Shown: positions 1 through 6,146, numbered from the stretch's first letter. The stretch: DNA of 7,109 bases from JBPESN01 sp051710625 (GCF_051710625.1 NZ_JBPESN010000096.1:1-7109), one strand, 5' to 3'. Translations and numbers: made by a program. The notes: generated by a model from the letters alone, not told the origin.

Positions 1-132
1 ACTTTTCCAGTATTTGTAACTGCTGCGATGAACCTTGAACACCTGGCAGAGTGTGGCCACAGGATAATGCGCTCTGAGTTTCCCGATTAACAAGAACTGT
101 TCAGGGAGTCTGACATCAAGAGCGCTGGAGCC
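1..132 (-). CDS. IS3-family transposase OrfB, N-terminal part (cut by window edge)
   Basis: Read in the -1 frame relative to orfA from the slippage site, 44 codons stay open to the window edge and include LRAHYPVATLCQVF and HRSSYKYW. This is the N-terminal helix-turn-helix-like segment typical of IS3-family OrfB, which precedes the DDE integrase core. The core itself, with its catalytic Asp-Asp-Glu residues, would lie beyond the window. No separate start codon is needed if it is made as an OrfAB fusion. OrfB overlaps the last codons of orfA. Whether the full transposase is intact cannot be judged here. Confidence 0.8.
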
Positions 133-389
133 TTTTTTAATATTTCGTTTTCCATTTCAATGCGTTGTACCTTCTTCTTGAGCTCACGTATTTCAATTTG
201 TTCCGGGGTTATGGGAGAGGCTTTTGGCGTTTTCCCCTGTCGCTCATCACGCAGTTGTTTTAGCCATTTCGTCATCGTAGAAAAACCGATGCCCATGGCT
301 TTTGCTGCTTGCGCGGCGGTGTAATTTTGGTCGATAACCAGTTGAGCGGATTCGCGTTTGAATTCAGGACTAAAATTTCTTCTTTTCAT
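87..389 (-). CDS. IS3-family transposase OrfA (helix-turn-helix protein), 100 aa
   Basis: OrfA is the DNA-binding subunit of an IS3-family transposase; it binds the IS ends and is fused to the OrfB catalytic domain by -1 frameshifting. The protein begins MKRRNFSPEFKRESAQLV, a typical transposase-8/HTH start. The helix-turn-helix spans roughly residues 18-45 and ends in STMTKWLKQL. A charged helix with leucine-zipper character covers about 65-88 (IRELKKKVQRIEMENEILKK), and the protein ends ALLMSDSLNSSC. The ATG at 389 is preferred over an upstream GTG at 425, because the right copy starts at the equivalent ATG and the GTG lies inside a GAGGTGAT motif in the IS leader. The reading frame is complete. 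Residues 20, 33, 36 and 43 (D, G, F, L) differ from the right copy, so one or both proteins may be altered in DNA binding. Confidence 0.88.
   Translation of the reverse strand: MKRRNFSPEFKRESAQLVIDQNYTAAQAAKAMGIGFSTMTKWLKQLRDERQGKTPKASPITPEQIEIRELKKKVQRIEMENEILKKAPALLMSDSLNSSC
132..138 (-). promoter_or_regulatory. Programmed -1 ribosomal frameshift heptamer A AAA AAG
   Basis: The minus strand reads TTA AAA AAG GCT in the orfA frame, giving the slippery heptamer A-AAA-AAG. Slipping back one base at this point enters the orfB frame as GGC TCC AGC GCT, and that frame remains open to the window edge. A6G is the commonest frameshift signal in IS3-family elements. I did not identify a definite downstream stimulatory structure. 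Confidence 0.75.
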
Positions 390-409
390 TGGTGCACCCG
401 TGTTGTTCT

Positions 410-428
410 GAGGTGAGCATATCACCTC
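410..428 (-). promoter_or_regulatory. Stem-loop in IS leader (left copy)
   Basis: GAGGTGA and TCACCTC form a perfect 7-bp stem around a 5-base loop (TATGC), about 20 bases upstream of the orfA ATG and about 33 bases inside the IS end. It contains the only purine-rich, ribosome-binding-like stretch in the leader. Stem-loops near IS 5' ends can hide a ribosome binding site in transcripts entering from outside; that role is inferred. The identical structure occurs in the right copy. Confidence 0.5.
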
Positions 429-461
429 TGTTCAGGTGGCCAAATTCAGTGTGCCACTACA

Positions 462-658
462 ATCGAGCAGGACGCCGATCTGATTATGTTTATCTACCGT
501 GATGAGGTTTATCACGAGAATAGCGACATGGAAGGTATCGCTGAAATTATATTCTCGGCAAGCAGCAAAACGGCCTCATTGGCACTGTGCGGCTGACCTT
601 CAACGGACAGTGGTCACGATTCGACAATTATGCGGGTCCGCAATATGACGATAAGTGA
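462..658 (+). pseudogene. dnaB: dnaB 3' fragment (replicative helicase C-terminus), IS-interrupted and frameshifted
   Basis: From 462 the plus strand encodes IEQDADLIMFIYRDEVYHEN, nearly identical to E. coli DnaB from about residue 408 of 471. The frame breaks near 549-557, where ATATTCTCGGC stands in place of an expected ATAATCGGC, two bases longer. Beyond that, frame +2 reads GKQQNGLIGTVRLTFNGQ and on to NYAGPQYDDK with a TGA at 656-658. With the two extra bases removed, the length equals the E. coli tail exactly. Upstream of 462 lies the IS, so the nucleotide-binding domain and Walker motifs are absent. DnaB is the essential hexameric helicase at replication forks, so this copy cannot function and an intact gene should exist elsewhere. 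It sits upstream of tyrB as in E. coli, but alr, which normally lies between them, is missing. Confidence 0.9.
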
Positions 659-669
659 TTGCGCCCGGC

Positions 670-708
670 GCGCGATTTTCCTATCGCGCTCCAATTTTGA
701 CGCTTTTT
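670..708 (+). terminator. Probable terminator downstream of dnaB
   Basis: A perfect 7-bp stem, GCGCGAT/ATCGCGC (670-676 with 683-689), encloses a 6-base loop and begins 12 bases after the dnaB stop. It is followed by T-rich sequence (CCAATTTT, then CTTTTTATT to about 710). The T tract is not directly against the stem, so termination may be weak. It probably ended dnaB transcription in the ancestor. Confidence 0.45.
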
Positions 709-782
709 ATTAACTTATTAGCCCTTCAAATCTCTTTATTTGATATTGTGATTGGTGTGTGCACTTTTGCACCTGTAAATCC

Positions 783-799
783 AGGAGAGCTGCACTGTG
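783..799 (+). promoter_or_regulatory. tyrB ribosome binding site and GTG start
   Basis: AGGAGA at 783-788 lies 8 bases upstream of GTG at 797-799, followed by codons matching the TyrB N-terminus. As I recall, E. coli tyrB also starts with GTG. The upstream region 709-782 is AT-rich and holds a short inverted repeat GTGCA-CTTT-TGCAC (759-772). I could not fix a promoter or a complete TyrR operator there; only a half-site-like TGTAAAT at 774-780 is visible. Confidence 0.6.
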
Positions 800-1972
800 T
801 TCGGAAATGTTGATGCTTATGCGGGAGATCCCATCCTTACGCTGATGGAAACCTATAAACAGGGTCCGTGACCTGACAGGATCAATTTAAGCATCGGCCT
901 CTATTATAACGAACAGGCGATCATCCCTCAACTGCAGGCCGTCGCCGAGGCGCAAGCCATGCTGCTCGCCCGGGCGACGTCAAGCTCGTCGTCCTATCTG
1001 CCGATGGAAGGCTCGCCAACCTACCGCAGCGCCACCCAGGCGTTGCTGTTCGGTGAAGATCATCCGATGCGCAATGCGTCGCGTATCGCCACGATTCAGA
1101 CCGTGGGCGGGTCAGGGGCGTTGAAAGTCGGGGCGGATTTTCTCAAATGTTATTTTCCAAATTCGCAAGTCTAGGTCAGCGACCCGACCTGGGAAAACCA
1201 TGTGGCGATTTTTTCCGGCGCCGGATTCCAAGTGAACCGGTACCCTTATTTCGATGGTGAGAAGCTGGGCGTTAACTTTAGCGCAATGCTGGCCTGTTTC
1301 CAGCAATTGCCGCCGCGCAGCATTGTGTTGCTGCATCCGTGTTGCCATAATCCGACCGGCTCGGACCTGACGCGTTCCGAATAGGAGCAGATTATCGCGG
1401 TGGTGGCTGAAAGGCAGCTCATCCCCTTTCTGGACATCGCCTATTAGGGGTTTGGCGACGGGCTGGAGGAAGACGCCTTTGCGGTGCGTGAAATGGCGCG
1501 ACTGGGCCTGCCTTGCCTAGTAAGCCATTCTTTCTCGAAGGTTTTCTCCCTTTACAGCGAAAGTGTGGGCGAGCTATCAATGGTCTGCGATAGCACGGGC
1601 AAAGCCGAGCGGGTGTTGGGTCAGCTGAAGGCGACCGTGCGCCGCAACTATTCCAGTCCGCCAAACGTTGGCGCTCAGGTTGTGGCGCAAATCCTGAACG
1701 AACCGGCGTTGAATGCCCTGTGGCGTGAGGAAGTCGCGGCAATGCGCCAGAGCCTGGTGGCGGCATTAAAGGCGCGCTGCAGGACCATCAATTCGATTAT
1801 CTCCTGAGTCAAGCACGGCATGTTCAGCTACACCGGTCTCAGCCCGGCACAGGTGGCGGATTTGCGCGATACCTTCGGCGTGTATTTGATTGACAGTGGC
1901 CGGATGTGTCTGGCCGGCCTGAATACCGCCAATGTCGCTAAAGTGGCCGAGGCCTTCGCGGCAGTGCAGTAA
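797..1972 (+). pseudogene. tyrB: tyrB pseudogene (aromatic-amino-acid aminotransferase)
   Basis: Read through, this is a nearly full-length TyrB (about 391 codons against 397 in E. coli). TyrB is the PLP enzyme that makes tyrosine, phenylalanine and leucine from their keto acids. Matching blocks include VDAYAGDPILTLME, YLPMEG, GGSGALKVGADFLK, SIVLLHPCCHNPTG, FLDIAY, SFSKVFSLY with the PLP lysine, LGQLKATVRRNYSSPPN and SGRMCLAGLNTANV. In-frame stops occur at 869 (Arg codon), 1172 (Trp), 1382 (Gln), 1445 (Gln) and 1805. The last stop lies between two compensating shifts: one base is missing before 1786 and one is extra near 1813, and 1786-1812 reads HQFDYLLSQ in the shifted frame. About seven codons also seem to be missing near 1740-1785 compared with E. 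coli. The conserved phosphate-binding Arg eight residues after the PLP lysine is Ser (AGT). The gene is certainly nonfunctional. Confidence 0.95.
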
Positions 1973-2033
1973 TCGCCCTACCGTGACCGGTTTTCACCTG
2001 TTCCCGCGTTCCCACTATACTAAGTGATCAACA

Positions 2034-2040
2034 AAGGAGC
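2034..2040 (+). promoter_or_regulatory. yjbQ ribosome binding site
   Basis: AAAGGAG ends 6 bases before the ATG at 2047, a strong Shine-Dalgarno at normal spacing, and it fixes the yjbQ start. The 74-base gap after tyrB has no strong terminator and no remnant of aphA, the gene found here in E. coli. Confidence 0.7.
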
Positions 2041-2046
2041 AGGATT

Positions 2047-2463
2047 ATGTGGCACCAACAGACCCTGACCCTGAGAGCCCGACCGCGCGGCTTTCATTTG
2101 GTCACGGATAAAATCGTTTCCCAACTGACGTCGCTAAGCGCAGTCCGCACCGGGCTGCTGCATTTATTGCTGCAGCATACCTCCGCATCTTTGACGCGCA
2201 ATGAAAATTGCGATCCCATCGTCAGAACCGATATGGAAAACCATTTTTTACGTCAGGTCCCGGAATCGGCCCCCTATCTGCACGATGATGAAGGGGCGGA
2301 TGATATGCCGGCGCATATCAAATCTTCTCTGCTTGGCAGCTCACTGTTATTGCCCGTGGGGCATGGCACGCTGTTGTTGGGCACCTGGCAAGGCATTTGG
2401 CTGGGCGAACATCGTAACCGCGTCTGCGGCCGCCGTATCGTCGCCACTTTGCAGGGGGAATAA
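2047..2463 (+). CDS. yjbQ: YjbQ, UPF0047 family protein, intact (138 aa)
   Basis: The 138-residue length equals E. coli YjbQ, and most of the protein matches, including RGFHLVTDKI, LLHLLLQHTSASLT, NENCDP, a DMEN segment, GADDMPAHIKSSLLG and GTWQGIWLGEHRNR, ending RRIVATLQGE. UPF0047 proteins are small cytosolic trimers; the conserved His, Asp and Glu positions in these blocks are thought to line a metal-containing pocket. A weak thiamin-phosphate-synthase-like activity has been reported for the family, but the physiological role is unsettled. No stop or frameshift is present. It is the only intact gene between dnaB and uvrA, with decayed genes on both sides, which suggests retained function or simply that it has not yet been hit. 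It is followed after 3 bases by the yjbR remnant, so the two were probably co-transcribed. Confidence 0.93.
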   Translation: MWHQQTLTLRARPRGFHLVTDKIVSQLTSLSAVRTGLLHLLLQHTSASLTRNENCDPIVRTDMENHFLRQVPESAPYLHDDEGADDMPAHIKSSLLGSSLLLPVGHGTLLLGTWQGIWLGEHRNRVCGRRIVATLQGE

Positions 2464-2466
2464 TTC

Positions 2467-2863
2467 ATGGACCAATCGACGCTATTGAGCTACTGCATGA
2501 CAAAACCGGGCGCTGTGCAGAGCGTTCGTCAAGAGTGACAGGCTAACCAGGTAAAAGTCGGGGCGGTGATGTTTGCCATGACCCACACCGTAGACGGCAG
2601 ACCGGTGGTGTCATTGAAAAGCAGCGCCGAAATGGCTGAGGTATTACGCAGCGCGTTCGCTGCGGCGGTACCGGGCAAACGGCTGAATAAAGCTCATTGA
2701 AGGCACGTTGTTTCTCGATGGGGATATTCCCGATTCCCAGCTGTATCAATTGGTAGACGCTTCCTGGCAATGTGCAATGTGCAATGTGCAATGTGCAATG
2801 TGCAATGTGCAATGTGCAATGGGCGGTCTGCCGGAAGCGACGCGTCAGACGCTGAATATCTGA
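2467..2863 (+). pseudogene. yjbR: yjbR pseudogene (MmcQ/YjbR family) with heptamer expansion
   Basis: Translation from ATG 2467 gives LLSYCMTKPGA, then VKVGAVMFAMTHTVDGRPVVSL and GKRLNKAH, matching E. coli YjbR (118 aa), a small MmcQ/YjbR-fold protein of unknown function with a CyaY-like fold. It is broken by TGA at 2536 (Trp in E. coli), TGA at 2698 (also Trp) and a one-base insertion just after 2698. Frame +1 then reads GTLFLDGDIPDSQLYQLVDA and on to SWQ. Next come seven tandem TGTGCAA units (2771-2819), after which GGLPEATRQTLNI ends at TGA 2861-2863. Removing six of the seven units restores a gap-free match to the E. coli C-terminus. It lies 3 bases after yjbQ, as in an operon. Confidence 0.92.
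2771..2819 (+). repeat. Heptanucleotide tandem repeat (TGTGCAA)x7
   Basis: Seven perfect, uninterrupted copies of TGTGCAA run from 2771 to 2819, preceded by a near unit (TGGCAA, 2765-2770) and followed by TGGGCGG. Three units make 21 bases, or seven codons (C-A-M-C-N-V-Q), so in the yjbR frame the repeat encodes a 7-residue period. The lack of any mismatch points to recent slipped-strand expansion. Confidence 0.97.
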
Positions 2864-3065
2864 GGCGCGGCGTCTGACGGCAGGGGCATTCAGGCGCGCG
2901 ATGGCGCCCCAGGTGCCGAGCGGTGAGTGATGGTCTGGCAGCGACATGCCGGAGTCGCGCCAGTGTTTGGAGGCACATCAGTGCCGATAAGGCTGGCGAG
3001 TGCCCGCAGCGTCTCGCCATAAAGTGCGCGGGCAGATCAGCAGTGCGGCCGCGAACGTCAACCGT
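2864..3065. other. Intergenic region between yjbR remnant and uvrA, no gene recognised
   Basis: About 200 GC-rich bases lie between two convergent units. No conserved protein can be read in any frame; open frames here are compositional. Short inverted repeats occur: GGCGC/GCGCC (2893-2908), GCGAC/GTCGC (2941-2957) and GGCAC-ATCA-GTGCC (2972-2985). None is followed by a T tract on the plus strand, so I do not call a yjbR terminator. Confidence 0.6.
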
Positions 3066-3098
3066 TAAAAAGAGGTGCCCCCCCGATGCGGGCTGCAC
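3066..3098 (-). terminator. Probable rho-independent terminator of uvrA
   Basis: On the minus strand, 19 bases past the uvrA stop, GTGC-AG-CCCG-CAT-CGGG-GGG-GCAC can fold into a GC-rich hairpin with a small internal loop, followed by CTCTTTTTAA. The run of seven C on the plus strand (3078-3084) makes the internal loop asymmetric, perhaps by a recent length change. The T tract on only one side fits termination of uvrA. Confidence 0.65.
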
Positions 3099-3116
3099 TC
3101 TGACTCGCCAGCTTGC

Positions 3117-5960
3117 CTATGCTTTTTGCAGCGCTCGTTCCAGGATCGGCCGCAGGAAGCGCGCGGTATGGGAGGCTTTGCAGGCCGCTACCGTTTCCGG
3201 CGTGCCGGCGACCAGGATTTCGCCGCCGCCGTTACCGCCTTCCGGGCCGAGATCGACGATCCAATCCGCGGTTTTGATGACATCCAGATTATGCTCAATA
3301 ACCACGATAGTATTGCCCTGATCCCGCAGCTGATGTAGCACCGCCAGCAATTGCTGGATATCGGCGAAATGTAGACCGGTCGTCGGTTCGTCGAGGATAT
3401 ACAGCGTTTGCCCGGTGCCGCGTTTGGACAGCTCGCGCGCCAGTTTCACCCGCTGCGCCTCTCCCCCGGACAGCGTGGTAGCGGACTGGCCCAAACGGAT
3501 GTAGGACAGTCCGACATCTATCAGCGTTTGCAGCTTACGCGCCAGGGCGGGAACGGCGTCGAAAAACTCGCGCGCTTCCTCGATGGTCATCTCCAGCACC
3601 TGATGGATATTCTTTCCTTTATATTTCACTTCCAGCGTTTCACGACTATAGCGTTGCCCCTTACAGTGATCGCAGGGGACATAGATATCCGGCAAAAAAT
3701 GCATTTCCACCTTGATGACGCCATCGCCCTGACAAGCCTCGCAGCGTCCGCCGCGTAGGTTGAAGCTAAAACGGCCCGGTGTATAACCGCGGGCGCGGGA
3801 TTCCGGTACGTCAGCGAACAGCTCGCGTACCGGCGTAAAAACGCCGGTGTAAGTCGCGGGATTAGAGCGCGGCGTCCGGCCGATCGGACTCTGGTCGATA
3901 TCGATGACCTTATCGAAATGCTCCAGGCCCTGAACTTCGCGATAGGGCGCCACTTCGGTAGTGGTGGCGCCATTAAGCTGGCGCTGCGCCACCGGGAAGA
4001 GTGTGTCGTTGATCAGCGTGGATTTGCCCGAGCCGGAAACGCCGGTGATGCAGGTAAACAGCCCCACCGGCAGGGTCAGCGTCACGTCCTTGAGATTATT
4101 ACCGCGCGCGCCGACCAGCTTTAACACCCGGGTAGGGTCCGCCGGAATACGCGTCTGCGGGATGGCGATTTCCTGCTTGCCGCTGAGAAACTGGCCGGTG
4201 AGCGACGCCGGGTGGGCCATGATTTCCTCGGCGGTGCCTTCGGCTACTACCTCACCGCCGTGGACGCCGGCGCCCGGACCGATATCGATAATATGATCGG
4301 CGGCGCGGATGGCATCTTCGTCATGCTCTACCATGATGACCGTATTGCCCAAATCGCGCAAATGTATTAGCGTTTCCAGCAACCGCTCGTTATCGCGCTG
4401 GTGCAAACCAATGGACGGCTCATCCAGCACATACATGACCCCGACCAGACCGGCGCCTATCTGGCTGGCTAAACGGATACGCTGCGCCTCGCCGCCGGAC
4501 AAGGTTTCCGCCGAGCGGGACAAGGAGAGGTAATTCAGCCCGACGTTGACCAAAAATTTGAGCCGGTCGCGGATCTCTTTGAGCACTTTTTCCGCAATCT
4601 TGGCGCGCTGACCGCTCAGTTTCATGTCGTCGAAAAACGACAGCGCGTGGCCGATGCCCATTTCAGAAATCTCCGGCAGGGTGGAGTGCTCCACGAAGAC
4701 GTGGCGGGCTTCACGCCGAAGACGTGTGCCGCCGCAATGGGCGCAGGGACGGTTGCTGATATATTTGGCCAGCTCTTCGCGCACCGCGAAGGATTCGGTT
4801 TCCTTATAGCGGCGCTCCATGTTCGGCAGAACTCCTTCAAACGGATGACGGCGCACCGAGGTGTCGCCGCGATCGTTAATATACTTGAATTTAATATTTT
4901 CCTTGCCGGACCCGAACAGAATTTTTTGCTGCACCGTCGGACTCAGCACGTGGAACGGCGCTGCGACGTCGAATTTATAGTGCTCGGCCAGCGAGCGCAG
5001 CATTTGGAAATAGTAGAAATTACGGCGATCCCAACCGCGAATGGCGCCGCCGGCGAGGGATATATCCTGATTTTGCAACACCCGGTCGGGATCGAAGTAC
5101 TGCTGCACGCCGAGGCCGTCGCAGGTGGGGCAGGCGCCGGCCGGATTGTTAAAGGAAAAAAGCCGAGGCTCCAGCTCGGGCATACTGTAGTCGCAAATGG
5201 GGCAGGCAAAGTTGGCAGAAAACAGCAACTCTTCCGCTTTCTCGTCATCCATATCCGCCATCACCGCGGTACCGCCCGAGAGGCCGAGAATGGTTTCAAA
5301 GGATTCCGCCAGGCGTTGCGCAAGATCCCCGCGCACTTTGAAACGATCGACAACTACTTCGATGGTATGCTTTTTTTGCAGCTCAAGTTTCGGCGGATCC
5401 GACAGATCGCAGACTTCCCCGTCGATACGCGCCCGGATATAGCCCTGCGCCGCCAGGTTTTCCAGCGTTTTGTTGTGCTCCCCTTTGCGCTTTTTAACAA
5501 TGGGCGCCAGCAGCATAAGCCGCTTGCCCTCCGGCTGCGACAGCACATTGTCTACCATCTGGCTAACGGTCTGCGCCGCCAGCGGCACATCATGATCCGG
5601 GCAGCGCGGCTCGCCGACGCGAGCGAACAGAAGACGAAGATAATCGTGGATTTCGGTTATCGTTCCCACCGTTGAACGCGGATTATGGGAGGTGGATTTT
5701 TGTTCTATCGAAATGGCGGGCGACAGCCCTTCGATATGATCCACATCCGGTTTTTCCATCAACGACAGAAACTGCCGGGCATAGGCGGAAAGCGATTCAA
5801 CATAGCGACGCTGGCCCTCGGCATAGAGGGTATCGAACGCCAGCGATGATTTTCCGGAGCCTGATAGGCCGCTAATGACTATCAATTTATCGCGGGGTAT
5901 TACCAGGCTGATGTTTTTCAGGTTATGGGTACGAGCACCACGAACTCCAATCTTATCCAT
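3117..5960 (-). CDS. uvrA: UvrA, excinuclease ABC subunit A, full length (947 aa)
   Basis: UvrA is the damage-sensing ATPase of nucleotide excision repair; as a dimer it finds distorted DNA and loads UvrB. The protein aligns end to end with E. coli UvrA (940 aa), with about seven extra C-terminal residues (tail RPILERALQKA). In order: Walker A GLSGSGKS at 31-38; the UvrB-binding region; a first zinc site with CPIC at 253-256 and CPTC at about 277-280; ABC signature LSGGEAQR and Walker B YVLDEPSIGLHQRD near 490-520; second Walker A GVSGSGKST near 640; the DNA-binding zinc finger CEAC...CDHC near 740-766; second LSGGEAQR; and YILDEPTTGLH near 855. All ATPase and zinc-ligand motifs are intact. 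In the first zinc site, Gly257 and Arg261 of E. coli appear as Asp and Pro. The ATG at 5960 gives the canonical MDKI start. It is transcribed divergently from ssb across a shared SOS box. Confidence 0.98.
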   Translation of the reverse strand: MDKIGVRGARTHNLKNISLVIPRDKLIVISGLSGSGKSSLAFDTLYAEGQRRYVESLSAYARQFLSLMEKPDVDHIEGLSPAISIEQKSTSHNPRSTVGTITEIHDYLRLLFARVGEPRCPDHDVPLAAQTVSQMVDNVLSQPEGKRLMLLAPIVKKRKGEHNKTLENLAAQGYIRARIDGEVCDLSDPPKLELQKKHTIEVVVDRFKVRGDLAQRLAESFETILGLSGGTAVMADMDDEKAEELLFSANFACPICDYSMPELEPRLFSFNNPAGACPTCDGLGVQQYFDPDRVLQNQDISLAGGAIRGWDRRNFYYFQMLRSLAEHYKFDVAAPFHVLSPTVQQKILFGSGKENIKFKYINDRGDTSVRRHPFEGVLPNMERRYKETESFAVREELAKYISNRPCAHCGGTRLRREARHVFVEHSTLPEISEMGIGHALSFFDDMKLSGQRAKIAEKVLKEIRDRLKFLVNVGLNYLSLSRSAETLSGGEAQRIRLASQIGAGLVGVMYVLDEPSIGLHQRDNERLLETLIHLRDLGNTVIMVEHDEDAIRAADHIIDIGPGAGVHGGEVVAEGTAEEIMAHPASLTGQFLSGKQEIAIPQTRIPADPTRVLKLVGARGNNLKDVTLTLPVGLFTCITGVSGSGKSTLINDTLFPVAQRQLNGATTTEVAPYREVQGLEHFDKVIDIDQSPIGRTPRSNPATYTGVFTPVRELFADVPESRARGYTPGRFSFNLRGGRCEACQGDGVIKVEMHFLPDIYVPCDHCKGQRYSRETLEVKYKGKNIHQVLEMTIEEAREFFDAVPALARKLQTLIDVGLSYIRLGQSATTLSGGEAQRVKLARELSKRGTGQTLYILDEPTTGLHFADIQQLLAVLHQLRDQGNTIVVIEHNLDVIKTADWIVDLGPEGGNGGGEILVAGTPETVAACKASHTARFLRPILERALQKA

Positions 5961-6034
5961 TCAACTAATCCCAACACCGGATGAACGAGGGTGGCCTGCG
6001 CGATTGACAAAACCGCTGCGGCGCGAAACGGTCA

Positions 6035-6040
6035 ATTATG
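6035..6040 (-). promoter_or_regulatory. Possible uvrA -10 element (CATAAT)
   Basis: The minus strand reads GCCATAATTG, giving a -10-like CATAAT about 75 bases upstream of the uvrA ATG. The LexA-type box at 6053-6068 sits just upstream, over the spacer and -35 region, where repression would be expected. No clear -35 hexamer is visible, so this is tentative. Confidence 0.4.
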
Positions 6041-6052
6041 GCATAAAAAAAG

Positions 6053-6068
6053 CTGAATGAACATCCAG
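6053..6068. promoter_or_regulatory. LexA (SOS) box between uvrA and ssb
   Basis: CTGAATGAACATCCAG has the CTG-N10-CAG form of a LexA operator. It differs at only two bases from the E. coli uvrA/ssb operator written in the same orientation (CTGAATGAATATACAG, from memory) and occupies the equivalent place between the divergent genes. LexA binding here would repress uvrA, and ssb partly, until DNA damage. The two changes reduce the dyad symmetry, so binding may be weaker than in E. coli. Confidence 0.82.
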
Positions 6069-6110
6069 TATTGATTGTAACAAATAATTCTGCTTCACAA
6101 GCTTTCTTGA

Positions 6111-6139
6111 TGGACAGTCCAAGTTTCAAAACATGTTTT
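6111..6139. repeat. Two palindromes in the ssb upstream region
   Basis: TGGAC-A-GTCCA (6111-6121) and the perfect 12-bp palindrome AAAACATGTTTT (6128-6139) lie side by side upstream of the likely ssb promoter. They could be protein-binding sites or chance AT-rich symmetry. I recognise no specific regulator. Confidence 0.4.
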
Positions 6140-6146
6140 TTAAGCG

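Larger units (their letters stand above)
1..461 (-). mobile_element. IS3-family insertion sequence, left copy, 5' part
   Basis: This is the first 461 bases of an IS3-family element transcribed leftward; its distal part lies outside the window. The outer end is placed at 461 because the sequence read on the minus strand from there (TGTAGTGGCACACTGAATTT...) matches the right copy starting at 6805, and the similarity stops beyond that point. It carries orfA, an A6G slippage heptamer and the start of orfB in the -1 frame, the usual IS3-family layout. Its end abuts codon ~408 of a dnaB remnant, so it interrupts that gene copy. Over the shared 305 bases the two copies differ at 13 positions by my count (about 96% identity). 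The target duplication cannot be seen because the other end is missing. I do not assign a named IS. Confidence 0.9.

Noticed and set aside
423..425. GTG at 425 as the orfA start (left copy)
   Set aside because: It falls inside the leader stem-loop, and the ATG at 389 gives the family-typical MKRRNFSPEFKR start seen in both copies.
752..790. TyrR operator upstream of tyrB
   Set aside because: Only a half-site-like TGTAAAT is visible; there is no matching TTTACA arm at the required spacing.
959..1807. Separate short genes within the tyrB region
   Set aside because: The open pieces are successive parts of one TyrB sequence separated by in-frame stops, not independent genes.
797..1972. Stop-codon readthrough or reassignment rescuing tyrB
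   Set aside because: Stops of both TGA and TAG types occur, along with local frameshifts and loss of a conserved Arg, while uvrA and ssb use TAG and TGA as normal terminators.
2771..2819. CRISPR-like array
   Set aside because: The 7-base units are contiguous with no spacers; this is a simple tandem repeat.
2543..3098. Two minus-strand open frames with a Leu-His-Ile-Ala-His-Cys-Thr repeat
   Set aside because: The peptide repeat is just the reverse complement of the TGTGCAA tandem array; the frames overlap the yjbR remnant and match no family I know.
4647..5675. Long plus-strand open frame (342 codons) opposite uvrA
   Set aside because: It lies wholly antisense to a clearly conserved uvrA, has no recognisable domain, and is the kind of open frame GC-rich codon bias produces.
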